Below are positions 1 through 8,214 of a DNA stretch of 41,588 nucleotides, one piece after another. The DNA lies in NCBI GenBank assembly GCA_934215545.1, contig CAKQAD010000012.1, forward strand, positions 1 through 41,588, read 5' to 3'. Position 1 is the first letter of the stretch; each line of letters begins with the position of its first letter. This DNA comes from an uncultured Prevotella sp. (GTDB lineage Bacteria > Bacteroidota > Bacteroidia > Bacteroidales > Bacteroidaceae). Made by a program: the position numbers and the translations under genes. Below the pieces are notes generated by a model. That model was given only the letters and a program-made list of their open reading frames with translations, did not search any database and was not told the origin of the DNA.

Positions 1-724
1 TTGCATAGACATGCTTCCACGAGAAGTCGGCATCCTTTCCGCTGAACCATCCCATTTTGCGAGCGTAGGCAATGACATTCTTTGAGTACATCACATTCCT
101 CTTGTCGCGCATGTCAAACTTGCCTATTCGGCTTTGGTTGGCATGTGCGCAGATGGCATCGTCGGGAATGCGTTGTGCCACCCACACCACGCCCTTAGAG
201 CCGGCACCTGTGCCCATCATCTCCATTATCCAAGCTTCGTTGGGGTCGCAGATAGAGAATGTCTCGCCCTCGGAGCAATAGCCATACTTCTCGACAAGCG
301 ATGTCATTACACCTATTGCTTCTCGGGCAGTGCGTGCACGCTGCAATGCGATGTAGATTAGCGAGCCATAGTCGATGATGCCTGTGGTGTCGACCATCTC
401 CTCACGCCCTCCATAGGTAGTCTCTGCAATAGATAGCTGATGCTCGTTGATGTTGCCAATGACATGATAGGTGTAAGCCACCTGTGGTATCTCGCCATGA
501 TATTCACCAGTGTCCCAATCGTAGATTTTGAGCATTTCACCCTTGGCATGATGTGCTGCGGGATAGAGGCATAGGCTCTGAAACATGCCGTAGTCGTCGG
601 CATTGTATGTCACCATGACGCTGCCATCTGTGCTTGCCTTCTTTCCAACAATGAAATTGGTGCACGCTGCCATTCGTGAGGCTACAAGCAGCGATAGCGA
701 CAGCAAAATAAATCGTGTGTTCAT
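1..724 (-). CDS. C69-family dipeptidase, 5' part only (runs off the left edge)
   Basis: Reading leftward from ATG at 722-724, the frame stays open to the window edge and gives the first 241 residues. It opens with a hydrophobic signal-like stretch, followed by Cys21 in the context AACTNFIVGKKAST. This is the start of mature peptidase family C69 (PepD-like dipeptidases), where the Cys is the N-terminal nucleophile of an Ntn hydrolase. Further family-like segments are YNADDYG, AETTYGG, ARTAREAI and GETFSICDPNEAW. The likely role is cleavage of dipeptides in the periplasm after export. It lies 13 bases downstream of nadC on the same strand, so co-transcription is plausible though the functions are unrelated. 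The C-terminal half is outside the window, so completeness cannot be judged. The family is fairly certain; substrate preference is not visible. Confidence 0.85.
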   Translation of the reverse strand, partial: MNTRFILLSLSLLVASRMAACTNFIVGKKASTDGSVMVTYNADDYGMFQSLCLYPAAHHAKGEMLKIYDWDTGEYHGEIPQVAYTYHVIGNINEHQLSIAETTYGGREEMVDTTGIIDYGSLIYIALQRARTAREAIGVMTSLVEKYGYCSEGETFSICDPNEAWIMEMMGTGAGSKGVVWVAQRIPDDAICAHANQSRIGKFDMRDKRNVMYSKNVIAYARKMGWFSGKDADFSWKHVYA

Positions 725-737
725 AGTGCCTTATGGT

Positions 738-1586
738 TTAGCATGCTTTGAACGACATGTCAAGACCTTTCACCGAGTGAGTGAGTGCTCCAACAGATAT
801 AAAGTCGACGCCTTGCTCAGCATAAGAGCGTATGGTGTCGAAGGTGATGCCACCACTCGACTCTGTCTCGTATCGGTGATTGATAATCTCTACAGCCTTG
901 CGTGTGTCTGCCACGCTGAAGTTGTCGAGCATTATACGATCTACGCCACCGCAGTCGAGCACTTGCTGGAGCTCGTCGAAGTTGCGCACCTCTATCTCTA
1001 TCTTTAGGTTCAGGTTGCGCTGCTTTAGATATTCGTGACAGCGGTTAATGGCATTGGCGATGCCTCCGGCAAAGTCAACATGGTTGTCTTTAAGCAAAAT
1101 CATGTCGAACAAACCTATGCGGTGGTTGGTGCCTCCACCAATTTTCACTGCTTGCTTTTCGAGCATGCGCAATCCGGGTGTTGTCTTGCGTGTGTCGAGC
1201 ACTCGTGTGCCTGTGCCTTTGAGCAGTTCCACATACTTATGTGTCATGGTAGCAATGCCGCTCATTCGCTGCATGATGTTGAGCATTAGACGCTCTGTCT
1301 GCAGCAACGATCGTATTTTGCCTGTCACCACCATTGCTATGTCGCCCACCTTTACTGGTGTGCCATCACCGATGAGCACTTCCACTTGCATTGTGGGGTC
1401 AAAGCGTGCAAACACGCGTTTTGCCACTTCTACGCCGGCAAGAATGCCGTCTTCCTTAATCAGAAGGTGCGATTTGCCCATTGCTGTTTCTGGGATACAA
1501 CACAGTGTTGTGTGATCGCCATCGCCTATATCCTCGGCAAATGCGAGGTCGATAAGGCGATCTTCAAGTTCATTTACACTTAACAT
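738..1586 (-). CDS. nadC: nicotinate-nucleotide pyrophosphorylase (quinolinate phosphoribosyltransferase)
   Basis: A 282-residue protein, the usual NadC length. It joins quinolinate and PRPP to give nicotinate mononucleotide, CO2 and pyrophosphate in de novo NAD synthesis, in the cytosol. Visible family signatures are EDIGDGDHTT near residues 18-27, TRKTTPGLR at 132-140 (substrate-binding Arg and Lys), HRIGLFDMILLKDNH at 155-169, and the C-terminal glycine-rich barrel segment GVDFISVGALTHS. The start chosen is the first Met of the frame. Upstream lies a repeat-rich gap (1587-1685), so a promoter probably sits there, but I cannot point to a clear -7 box. nadA and nadB are not in this window. 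All core motifs look intact. Confidence 0.96.
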   Translation of the reverse strand: MLSVNELEDRLIDLAFAEDIGDGDHTTLCCIPETAMGKSHLLIKEDGILAGVEVAKRVFARFDPTMQVEVLIGDGTPVKVGDIAMVVTGKIRSLLQTERLMLNIMQRMSGIATMTHKYVELLKGTGTRVLDTRKTTPGLRMLEKQAVKIGGGTNHRIGLFDMILLKDNHVDFAGGIANAINRCHEYLKQRNLNLKIEIEVRNFDELQQVLDCGGVDRIMLDNFSVADTRKAVEIINHRYETESSGGITFDTIRSYAEQGVDFISVGALTHSVKGLDMSFKAC

Positions 1587-1591
1587 GATAT

Positions 1592-1675
1592 GAGTTTTGA
1601 ATTTTGAATTTTAAGTTATTCTCGGCTTCGCCTACGATTTTGAATTGTTCAATTTTGAGTTATAGATTTTTTTAT
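1592..1675. repeat. AT-rich heptad repeat with CTCGGCTTCGCC core, copy 1
   Basis: This gap between the 69-residue gene and nadC holds runs of TTTTGAA/TTTTGAG heptads around a GC-rich core, TTATTCTCGGCTTCGCCT, at 1616-1633. The same 18 bases occur on the opposite strand at 16045-16062, and similarity continues on both sides (next bases ACGATTTTGA here, GCGATTTTGA there). A small palindrome, CGGCTATGCCG (1684-1694), at the right end overlaps the stop codon of the 69-residue gene. Function is unknown; a role in transcript ends or mRNA stability is only a guess. Confidence 0.75.
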
Positions 1676-1685
1676 GAATTGTCGG

Positions 1686-1895
1686 CTATGCCGTGATCAG
1701 CCTACCGCTCTTGAAAGCTTTCATGCCCTGTGGTGTACGCCGAATGGTTATGTTGCCACCTATCCATTCGGTGAATGGCTGCTCGGCTTCAAGCGGATAG
1801 TAGCGGCGCACTATGTCGCCCTCTATCTCCACCACCCCAAGTGTGATGTTGGCATCTGGGGTGTTGATGTGGTTGGCTGCAATTTTTCGTGTCAT
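1686..1895 (-). CDS. small conserved-looking protein of unknown function (69 aa)
   Basis: I do not recognise a named family with certainty. The 69-residue product has no signal peptide or membrane segment and reads as a short strand-rich fold (GVVEIEGDIVRRYYPLEAE, then EWIGGNITIRR). It starts 7 bases after the stop of the DUF4296 lipoprotein gene, which makes it the last gene of the ileS-dksA-lspA-DUF4296 operon. That tight spacing is the main argument that it is real. Its start resembles the first strands of amidohydrolase-like proteins, but no catalytic domain follows, so no function is claimed. The stop codon falls inside a small palindrome at the edge of repeat copy 1, so the C-terminus may have been shaped by the repeat. 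Confidence 0.6.
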   Translation of the reverse strand: MTRKIAANHINTPDANITLGVVEIEGDIVRRYYPLEAEQPFTEWIGGNITIRRTPQGMKAFKSGRLITA

Positions 1896-1902
1896 TGTTG
1901 CT

Positions 1903-2871
1903 TTATTGCGGGGTTGAGGTTCGGTTTATTCGCCTTAGCTGCAGTGGATGATTGGTGTTTACTGCCGATGGCTTCAGGGATATTGCCCCTACATTTGGCT
2001 CGGTGTTGTCGGTGGATACGTTTGCCGACTGCTGTGCTTCAGTGTGTGCAAGGCTGTCGGTTGACTCTTGCCCGGTGTTGGCAGCGGGAGCCTTCAGATG
2101 CAGCCTTATGAGGCGGATATGGCTTACAAACAGCAGCTTTAGTGTTGTGGCAGAGGCGTCGGCACTTGGTGGATTGTTAAGTAGCCAGTAGCCACGCACA
2201 CTCTTTATATGCTTTCCGCCACTATTGCTTGTCTGCACGCTATAGTGCGATGCCGACGTGATGACGGCAGTGGCACACTCGGTAGTGCCATCGTCGTAGC
2301 TCACAGCGAGCACCACTGCGGCATCGCGCACACCATCTTGATAGATAAACTGCGTGTCGAAGCTAAGCATCAGCCGGTCGCCAGCATGGTAAGTGGTGTC
2401 GGTTTTCATCTCAAACGAATAGCGGCAAGTGGCTGCATATGGCGACAGTAGCAGCGAGGGGCTATACTTCCACACACCCACGGTGTCGCCCTGCTCCGCA
2501 AGATCGTCGATGCCTGCCGAGGAGCCTCCCTGTGCCACCAGCTCTGTGTTGAGTCGGTCGGCAACGGATTTATATATGCCTTGCAGCAGCTTGGCATGGC
2601 GTGTGTAGTAGACCATCGACGAGTCGAACTGCTGTTCGCTAACATTGTACTTGCTTAGCACCGACTGCTTGTAGGCGCGTAGTGCCAGCGTGTCAGCATA
2701 GGCCGTCTGACTTGCCATCCCTTCTGCCAGATGATAATCGTAGAGAATGTCTGCCATCTTCGAGGGCTGTAGATATTTTGATGGTATACCTGGCTTGCAG
2801 CTACAAACGAGCCATATCAGGCTGCAGAGGGCGAGAGCTATTCTATGCCATGTGCTTTTATACATATACAT
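1903..2871 (-). CDS. DUF4296 domain lipoprotein
   Basis: A 322-residue protein. An N-terminal hydrophobic segment ends in a lipobox-like LVCSC (Cys25), so it is predicted to be a lipoprotein processed by LspA, whose gene is next upstream. Residues about 35-115 match the DUF4296 pattern known from Bacteroidota: a PSKMADILYDYHLAEGMA helix, then an SVLSKYNVSEQQFDSSMVYY segment. The middle part is beta-rich and the last 50 or so residues are low in complexity (Thr, Ser, Ala, Asn). The role is unknown. The ATG at 2871 is used, but the Met two codons later would serve equally well. The position between lspA and the 69-residue gene suggests co-expression with ileS. There is nothing to suggest an enzyme. 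Confidence 0.8.
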   Translation of the reverse strand: MYMYKSTWHRIALALCSLIWLVCSCKPGIPSKYLQPSKMADILYDYHLAEGMASQTAYADTLALRAYKQSVLSKYNVSEQQFDSSMVYYTRHAKLLQGIYKSVADRLNTELVAQGGSSAGIDDLAEQGDTVGVWKYSPSLLLSPYAATCRYSFEMKTDTTYHAGDRLMLSFDTQFIYQDGVRDAAVVLAVSYDDGTTECATAVITSASHYSVQTSNSGGKHIKSVRGYWLLNNPPSADASATTLKLLFVSHIRLIRLHLKAPAANTGQESTDSLAHTEAQQSANVSTDNTEPNVGAISLKPSAVNTNHPLQLRRINRTSTPQ

Positions 2872-2906
2872 ATTTATAGACAGACCATAGATGATTGTTA
2901 TATGAA

Positions 2907-3560
2907 CTAAGAGTTTGAGTTTGCATTATCCTTGGTGTAGGCAGCAGAGAGGTGCTCCAGATCCTTGCGGAAGAAGAGCAGCAGTGCTGCCACGCCCACA
3001 GTTATGCAAGCGTCGGCAAAATTGAACACCGGCGAGAAGAACACGAAACTATTGCCCCCGCACCATGGCATCCACTCTGGCCATGTGGTGTTGATGATGG
3101 GGAAATAGAACATGTCGACCACCTTGCCATACATAAAGGGTGCATAGCCATCACCAAAGGGCACAAAGTGCGACACTGTGAATGGCGTGGAGGCATTGAA
3201 CATCTGTCCGTAGAACATGCAGTCGACAAGGTTACCAGCCGCTCCGGCAAGCACCATAGAGAGGCACACCACATAGCCCAGCGAAAAGGTGCCCTTGCGC
3301 ACCACCTTATATATATACCACCCTATCACGCAGATGGCTACGGAACGAAACAGCGACAACACTATTTTGTTGAAGAATGTCATGCCATAGGCCATGCCAT
3401 TGTTTTCGATGAATTCGATATAAAACCAATCGAACACCCGCTGGGCTTCGCCAAGCGTCATCGTGGTTTTGACGCTTATCTTTATGGTCTGGTCGATAAT
3501 AAGGATGGCAAGGATGATAATCACCGCCAGCCATCCTCCGAAGCGTTTACTTTTGTTCAT
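2907..3560 (-). CDS. lspA: lipoprotein signal peptidase (signal peptidase II)
   Basis: LspA is an inner-membrane aspartyl protease that removes the signal peptide from diacylglyceryl-modified prolipoproteins. The 217-residue protein has four membrane segments. It shows the conserved Asp near the N-terminus (D23 in IIDQTIK), the NNGMAYG loop near 53-59, the first catalytic motif GAAGNLVDCMF with D113, and the second motif FNFADACITVG with D183. It is longer than the E. coli enzyme, mainly because of an insert between the two catalytic motifs (about residues 115-178), as is common in Bacteroidota. The stop of the dksA-like gene is 2 bases upstream, so the two are translationally close within the ileS operon, and a lipoprotein substrate gene follows directly. 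Confidence 0.96.
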   Translation of the reverse strand: MNKSKRFGGWLAVIIILAILIIDQTIKISVKTTMTLGEAQRVFDWFYIEFIENNGMAYGMTFFNKIVLSLFRSVAICVIGWYIYKVVRKGTFSLGYVVCLSMVLAGAAGNLVDCMFYGQMFNASTPFTVSHFVPFGDGYAPFMYGKVVDMFYFPIINTTWPEWMPWCGGNSFVFFSPVFNFADACITVGVAALLLFFRKDLEHLSAAYTKDNANSNS

Positions 3561-3562
3561 TA

Positions 3563-3940
3563 CTATTTTCTTGCATTTTTCGATGCCACACTGAGTGTTG
3601 CATGAGGCACCACACGGAGTCGTTCCTTCGGAATGAGTTCTCCTGTGATTCGGTCAATGCCGTAGGTCTTGTTTTCGATGCGCACGAGTGCAGCCTCAAG
3701 GCCCTGTATGAATTTCTGCTGGCGGCCTGCCATCTGTGCTATCTCTTCTCTCGATTGCGCGGCACTGCCCTCTTCGAGTGCTTTATATGTGGGCGACGTA
3801 TCGTCGACACCATTGCCATCGGTGTTGCTCAGTTGCTGCATCAACGAATTGAAGTCTCTACGAGCAAGACTCAGTTTTTGGTTTATAATCTCCTTAAACT
3901 CTTGGAGTTCCTCGTCGGAGTAGCGTGTTTTTTCTGCCAT
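3563..3940 (-). CDS. DksA/TraR-family protein with degenerate zinc finger
   Basis: A 125-residue protein starting at MAEKTRYSDEE (ATG at 3938-3940), 8 bases after the ileS stop. An upstream Met in the same frame (4009) lies inside ileS and is rejected. Residues about 8-85 form a helical hairpin with an acidic tip (NGVDDTSPTY), as in DksA-like proteins that enter the RNA polymerase secondary channel. The C-terminal part keeps the family pattern TYGIDRITGELIPKERL...PHATLS, but every zinc-ligand Cys is missing: the usual YGxCxxCG is YGIDRITG, and no Cys follows. The protein therefore should not bind zinc at that site. Co-transcription with ileS and lspA is the usual arrangement in this phylum. 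Its regulatory effect is inferred from the family only. Confidence 0.85.
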   Translation of the reverse strand: MAEKTRYSDEELQEFKEIINQKLSLARRDFNSLMQQLSNTDGNGVDDTSPTYKALEEGSAAQSREEIAQMAGRQQKFIQGLEAALVRIENKTYGIDRITGELIPKERLRVVPHATLSVASKNARK

Positions 3941-3948
3941 ATTGTAAG

Positions 3949-6900
3949 TTAGTTTATAGATTTTTGAATTTTGATATTCACTGTAAAGCCATCGAACTCG
4001 GCGGGGCATCCGTCGTTATCGGCCATAACGATATCGAGTGCCAGCACCTGGCTCTTGATGTAGTCGGCAAAGCCATCGACAGCATTCTGTATCAGCTCAT
4101 TGGGCTGCACACTCACATGTATGCGATCGGTTATTTCGAGTCCTTTCTCCTTGCGCATGTTCTGTATGCGCGATATCAATTCGCGTGCCATACCCTCATT
4201 GCGCAGAGCATCGTTCAGCTCCACTTCGAGCGCCACCGTGAGGTTGCCCTCGTTGCTCACGAGCCATCCTGGAATGTCCTCGGAAATTATCTCCACATCG
4301 GCAGCCTCCACCCTAACGCTCTGCTCCTCTACCGTCAAATCGATATATGAGTCTTGTTCGAGCTGCTGTATCTGCTGCTGGTCGAGTGCTGACATTGCTG
4401 CGGCAATGCCCTTCATCAGTTTGCCATACTTCTTGCCCATGGTGCGGAAGTTGCACTTCACCTTCTTCACGAGCACTCCTGAGCTCTCAACGAATCGCAG
4501 CTCCTTGACGTTCACCTCGGAGAGTATAAGGTCTTCTACGGCCTTGATATGTCGGCGCTGGTCGTTGCTTGCAGCAGGAATCATTATGGCCTGCAGTGGC
4601 TGTCGCACGGCAATGTTCACCTTCTTGCGCAGGGCATGTATCATTGATGTAATCTTCTGCGCCATGCTCATGCGCTCTTCGAGGTCGGCATCGATAAGCT
4701 CCTCGTTTATTTCGGGGAAATCGGCAAGGTGCACCGATTCAGCCTTGATGCGATGCGTCACGCTGTTGAGGTCGGTGAAGAGCTGGTCGGCATAGAATGG
4801 GGCGAAAGGCGCCAACAGTCGTGCCACCGTTTCGAGGCAGGTGTATAGCGTCTGATAGGCCGATATTTTGTCTATCGACATGTCGGTGCCCCAGAAGCGT
4901 TTTCTGTTCAGTCGCACATACCAGTTGCTAAGGTCGTCGCCCACGAAGGCATCGATAAGCCTTCCGGCGCGTGTTGGGTCGTAGGCATCCATCTCTTGCT
5001 TCACCCTCTTCACCAAGGTGTTGAGCACCGACAGCACCCATCGGTCAATCTCTGGTCGCTGAGCCACTGGCACTTCTGCCTGCGAATAGTCGAACCCGTC
5101 GACATTGGCGTAGCGGCTGAAGAATGAATAGGTGTTGTAGAGCGTTCCAAAGAACTTTCGGCGCACCTCGTCGACGCCTGTCGGGTCGAACTTAAGGTTG
5201 TCCCAAGGCTCTGAATTGGTAATCATATAGAAGCGCACTGGGTCGGCTCCATACTTGTCGATCATCTCGAAGGGGTTCACGGCATTGCCCAGGTGCTTCG
5301 ACATCTTGTTACCCTTGGCATCGAGCACCAATCCCGACGATATTACATTCTTGAATGCCACCGAGTCGAACACCATTGTTGCGATGGCATGGAGCGTGAA
5401 GAACCATCCGCGTGTCTGGTCGACGCCCTCGTTGATAAAGTCGGCAGGGAAGAATTTTGGCGGAATGGCATAACCCTCGTAGCGGCTCTCTATGAGTGCC
5501 TGTCGGTCGGCGCTGGTGCCATGTGCCATCTCGCCCTCAAACGGATAGTGCAGCTGTGCATAAGGCATGGAGCCTGAATCGAACCACACGTCGATAAGGT
5601 CGCTCTCTCGATGCATTGGCTTGCCCTCGTCGTTCACGAGCACTATATAGTCCATATATGGTCGGTGCAAGTCGATCTTGTCGTAGTTGGCCTGCGAGTA
5701 GTCGCCAGGCACGAACCCTCTGTCCTTAAGCGGGTTGCTATTCATCACGCAGGCAGCCACAGCCTTCTCTATCTCGGCATAGAGCTCTTGCAGCGAGCCG
5801 ATGCACTTCTCGCCACGATTTTCGTCGCGCCAAATTGGCAGCGGTGTACCCCAGAAGCGCGAGCGCGAGAGATTCCAGTCGTTAAGATTTTCGAGCCAGT
5901 TGCCGAAGCGTCCGGAGCCTGTCGACTCTGGCTGCCAGTTGATGGTTTTGTTGAGCTCCACCATGCGCTCCTTGCGTGCGGTGTCTTTTATAAACCAGCT
6001 GTCGAGCGGATAGTATAGTATAGGCTTGTCGGTGCGCCAGCAGTGCGGATAGTTATGCACATGCTTCTCGGTTTTGAACACCAAGCCCTGCTGTTTCATC
6101 TCCATGCAGAGCACCACGTTCAGGTCTTCTGCCTTATCGGATGCTGCCTTGTCCCACACTCCATCGTTGTTGTATTGAGGGTCGTAGGCATTCTTCACAT
6201 AGTCGCCGGCATGGCAGCCATAGAGCTTCTGGTCGACGCATGCTGTCACGAAATTGGTGTCGAGATCGCTGATGTCGTAATATTTTCCCTGCAGGTCGAC
6301 CATAGGGCGTGTCTCGCCCTTCTTGTTGATAAGATATAGGGCTGGCACGTTAGCATCCTTAGCCACTTTGGCGTCGTCGGCACCGAATGTTGGTGCTATA
6401 TGCACAATGCCAGTACCATCGTCGGTGGTCACATAGTCGCCAAGAATCACGCGGAAAGCCTCATCGTGCATCTCCACAAACTTGTCGCGGCCATCGGCAC
6501 TGGCAAACACCTTGTCGGCGTGGGCAGCGGCATAGTTTCTCACGAATGCGGGTGCAAAATCGTCCACCTTCTCACAGGGCTTTACCCACGGCATGAGCTG
6601 CTCGTAGTGCAAGCCCTCGAGCTGTGTGCCCTTCATGCGGTCGACGATGCGCCATGGGCATTGCTTCTTCTCCTTGTTGAATGGCGGCAGGCTGCCCTCG
6701 GCACACTCCTGGTCGGCTTTCAGATAGGCGCCCACAAGTGCCTCTGCCATAATCAGCGTCATTGGTTCGCCGCTATAAAGGTTGTAGGTCTGCACTGCCA
6801 CATAGTCTATTTTCGGGCCCACGCAAAGCGCAGTGTTCGAAGGCAGTGTCCATGGCGTTGTAGTCCATGCTATAAAGTAGGGCTTGCCCCACTTGGTCCA

Positions 6901-7581
6901 TTCTGCCTTAGGGTCTTTGATGCGGAACTGCACCGTAGCGGTCAGATCCTTCACATCGCGATAGCAACCAGGCTGGTTCAGCTCGTGCGAACTGAGTCCT
7001 GTGCCTGCACCTGGCGAGTAGGGCTGTATGGTGTAGCCCTTATAGAGCAGCCCTTTGTTGTAAAGCTGCTTGAGCAGCCACCAAAGGGTTTCAATATATT
7101 TATTGTCGTAGGTGATGTAGGGATGATCGAGGTCGACAAAATATCCCATCTCTTCTGTCAGCTTTCGCCACTCGGCGGTATACATCATCACATTCTCTCT
7201 GCACTTCTGGTTGTAGTGTTCGGTAGAGATGTACTTGTCGGATGCCTTGTTGTCGATATCCTTCTTGGTTATGCCCAGCTCTTTCTCCACGCCCAGTTCT
7301 ACGGGCAGTCCGTGAGTGTCCCAACCTGCCTTGCGATGCACCTGAAAGCCATTCATCGTCTTATAGCGGTTGAACGTATCCTTTATAGCGCGCGCCAGCA
7401 CATGGTGTATGCCTGGATGGCCGTTGGCAGAGGGTGGACCCTCGAAGAATATGAACTGTGGGCAGCCCTCGCGCTCGTCTATCGACTTATGAAACACATC
7501 CTTCTGCATCCACCTGTCGAGTATTGTTTTGTTGGTTTCTACTGGATTGAAAAACCTATGTTCTGCAAATTTGTTTGACAT
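3949..7581 (-). CDS. ileS: isoleucyl-tRNA synthetase, IleRS2-like with GxHH signature
   Basis: A 1210-residue class I synthetase that charges tRNA-Ile. The start at MSNKFAEHRFF fits the family. The catalytic signature lies in GPPSANGHPGIHH: where class I enzymes carry HxGH, this one has GIHH at residues 57-60. WDTHGLPVELGVEKELG follows. The editing domain lies in the middle. The second signature, KMSKH, is near residue 758 (DAKGNKMSKHLGN), followed by the anticodon-binding domain and a long C-terminal region with no Cys zinc motif. The length, the WDTHGLPVE segment and the missing C-terminal zinc finger suggest the eukaryote-like IleRS2 clade. IleRS2 enzymes are known for resistance to mupirocin, and GxHH forms for very strong resistance; resistance here is inferred. 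First gene of the operon down to the 69-residue gene. Confidence 0.96.
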   Translation of the reverse strand: MSNKFAEHRFFNPVETNKTILDRWMQKDVFHKSIDEREGCPQFIFFEGPPSANGHPGIHHVLARAIKDTFNRYKTMNGFQVHRKAGWDTHGLPVELGVEKELGITKKDIDNKASDKYISTEHYNQKCRENVMMYTAEWRKLTEEMGYFVDLDHPYITYDNKYIETLWWLLKQLYNKGLLYKGYTIQPYSPGAGTGLSSHELNQPGCYRDVKDLTATVQFRIKDPKAEWTKWGKPYFIAWTTTPWTLPSNTALCVGPKIDYVAVQTYNLYSGEPMTLIMAEALVGAYLKADQECAEGSLPPFNKEKKQCPWRIVDRMKGTQLEGLHYEQLMPWVKPCEKVDDFAPAFVRNYAAAHADKVFASADGRDKFVEMHDEAFRVILGDYVTTDDGTGIVHIAPTFGADDAKVAKDANVPALYLINKKGETRPMVDLQGKYYDISDLDTNFVTACVDQKLYGCHAGDYVKNAYDPQYNNDGVWDKAASDKAEDLNVVLCMEMKQQGLVFKTEKHVHNYPHCWRTDKPILYYPLDSWFIKDTARKERMVELNKTINWQPESTGSGRFGNWLENLNDWNLSRSRFWGTPLPIWRDENRGEKCIGSLQELYAEIEKAVAACVMNSNPLKDRGFVPGDYSQANYDKIDLHRPYMDYIVLVNDEGKPMHRESDLIDVWFDSGSMPYAQLHYPFEGEMAHGTSADRQALIESRYEGYAIPPKFFPADFINEGVDQTRGWFFTLHAIATMVFDSVAFKNVISSGLVLDAKGNKMSKHLGNAVNPFEMIDKYGADPVRFYMITNSEPWDNLKFDPTGVDEVRRKFFGTLYNTYSFFSRYANVDGFDYSQAEVPVAQRPEIDRWVLSVLNTLVKRVKQEMDAYDPTRAGRLIDAFVGDDLSNWYVRLNRKRFWGTDMSIDKISAYQTLYTCLETVARLLAPFAPFYADQLFTDLNSVTHRIKAESVHLADFPEINEELIDADLEERMSMAQKITSMIHALRKKVNIAVRQPLQAIMIPAASNDQRRHIKAVEDLILSEVNVKELRFVESSGVLVKKVKCNFRTMGKKYGKLMKGIAAAMSALDQQQIQQLEQDSYIDLTVEEQSVRVEAADVEIISEDIPGWLVSNEGNLTVALEVELNDALRNEGMARELISRIQNMRKEKGLEITDRIHVSVQPNELIQNAVDGFADYIKSQVLALDIVMADNDGCPAEFDGFTVNIKIQKSIN

Positions 7582-7642
7582 TATATATATCTTTTATTGT
7601 TTCTCTTTGTCTTGTGACCACCATGGGCACCACTTTAAACTG

Positions 7643-7650
7643 CAAAGTTA
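7643..7650 (-). promoter_or_regulatory. -7 box (TAACTTTG) of the ileS operon promoter
   Basis: On the minus strand TAACTTTG matches the Bacteroidota -7 consensus TAnnTTTG and lies 61 bases before the ileS ATG. The bases just upstream on that strand are a T-run followed by the edge of hairpin repeat copy A, so the repeat may supply part of the -33 region. Confidence 0.6.
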
Positions 7651-7651
7651 A

Positions 7652-7729
7652 AAAAAAAATCCGATTAAGCGAGCGGAGAGAAAATTTATTTTCACTTCCG
7701 AGCATGAGGATTTTTAATCCGCCACTACA
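7652..7729. repeat. Dispersed hairpin repeat, copy A (left of mutT)
   Basis: About 78 bases starting with an A-run and TCCGATTAAGCG, then a hairpin (GGAGAGAAAAT / ATTTTCACTTCC, one mismatch, 2-base loop), GAGCATGAGGA, and an end of AATCCGCCACTAC that runs over the mutT stop codon. A second copy with the same order of blocks lies at 8215-8297. The A-run plus TCC can also pair with GGATTTTT at 7708-7715, closing an outer stem. Confidence 0.7.
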
Positions 7730-8129
7730 GGTTGTTATTTTCGAGAATGTCGCCGAGCAACGCCACCACCCTTTCGTCAGCAGGCAGCCACCGCACACTG
7801 TGCAGCTCATGGGCATTGAGCCATTTTGCCGACTCATGCTCCAGCAGCCTCACAGCGTCTGTTGTGGTGCACATGAAGCACTGCATGTGGAGTCGAAACT
7901 GCGGATAGTCGTGGCTCACCGTGGCAAGCAGATCGCCCACCTCAATGTGGGCAGCAAGCTCTTCGCGTATCTCGCGCTTCAGCGCTGCGCATGGAGTTTC
8001 GCCAGGCTCTATCTTTCCGCCCGGAAACTCCCACCAGTGTTTCCACTCGCCATAACCGCGCTGCGTGGCAAGCACTCGGCGACCATCGGGGGCAACGATT
8101 ATCGCTGCCACTACATTTATGGTTTTCAT
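7725..8129 (-). CDS. mutT: Nudix hydrolase, MutT-like (8-oxo-dGTP diphosphatase type)
   Basis: A 134-residue Nudix protein of typical MutT length. The Nudix box covers residues 38-60 and follows Gx5Ex7REUxEE closely (G38, E44, R52-E53, E56-E57); the late Gly of the consensus is Ala59. The preceding WEFPGGKIEPGE segment and the N-terminal VVAAIIVAPDGRRVL strand are typical of the MutT branch, which hydrolyses oxidised dGTP and keeps it out of DNA. A C-terminal WLPADERVV segment also fits. It stands alone on the minus strand, upstream of but separate from ileS, and is bracketed by two copies of a hairpin repeat. I see no strong promoter box upstream. Another nucleotide substrate cannot be excluded. 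Confidence 0.88.
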   Translation of the reverse strand: MKTINVVAAIIVAPDGRRVLATQRGYGEWKHWWEFPGGKIEPGETPCAALKREIREELAAHIEVGDLLATVSHDYPQFRLHMQCFMCTTTDAVRLLEHESAKWLNAHELHSVRWLPADERVVALLGDILENNNL

Positions 8130-8214
8130 AATTGCTATATATTTTTTAATATCTTAAACGTATTGCTCGAGCCAATGTCGCCCTAAGCGCCCGCAATATA
8201 CTAATTTTTATTCT

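Noticed and set aside
2952..3605. 217-codon plus-strand frame opposite lspA
   Set aside because: Antisense to conserved lspA; His/Glu-rich with no motif.
3941..4009. Upstream start for the DksA-like gene
   Set aside because: It overlaps the end of ileS; the residues do not belong to the family and MAEKT is the usual start.
6400..7578. 392-codon open frame on the plus strand opposite ileS
   Set aside because: Entirely antisense to the conserved ileS catalytic region; Cys/His/Leu-rich and without motifs.
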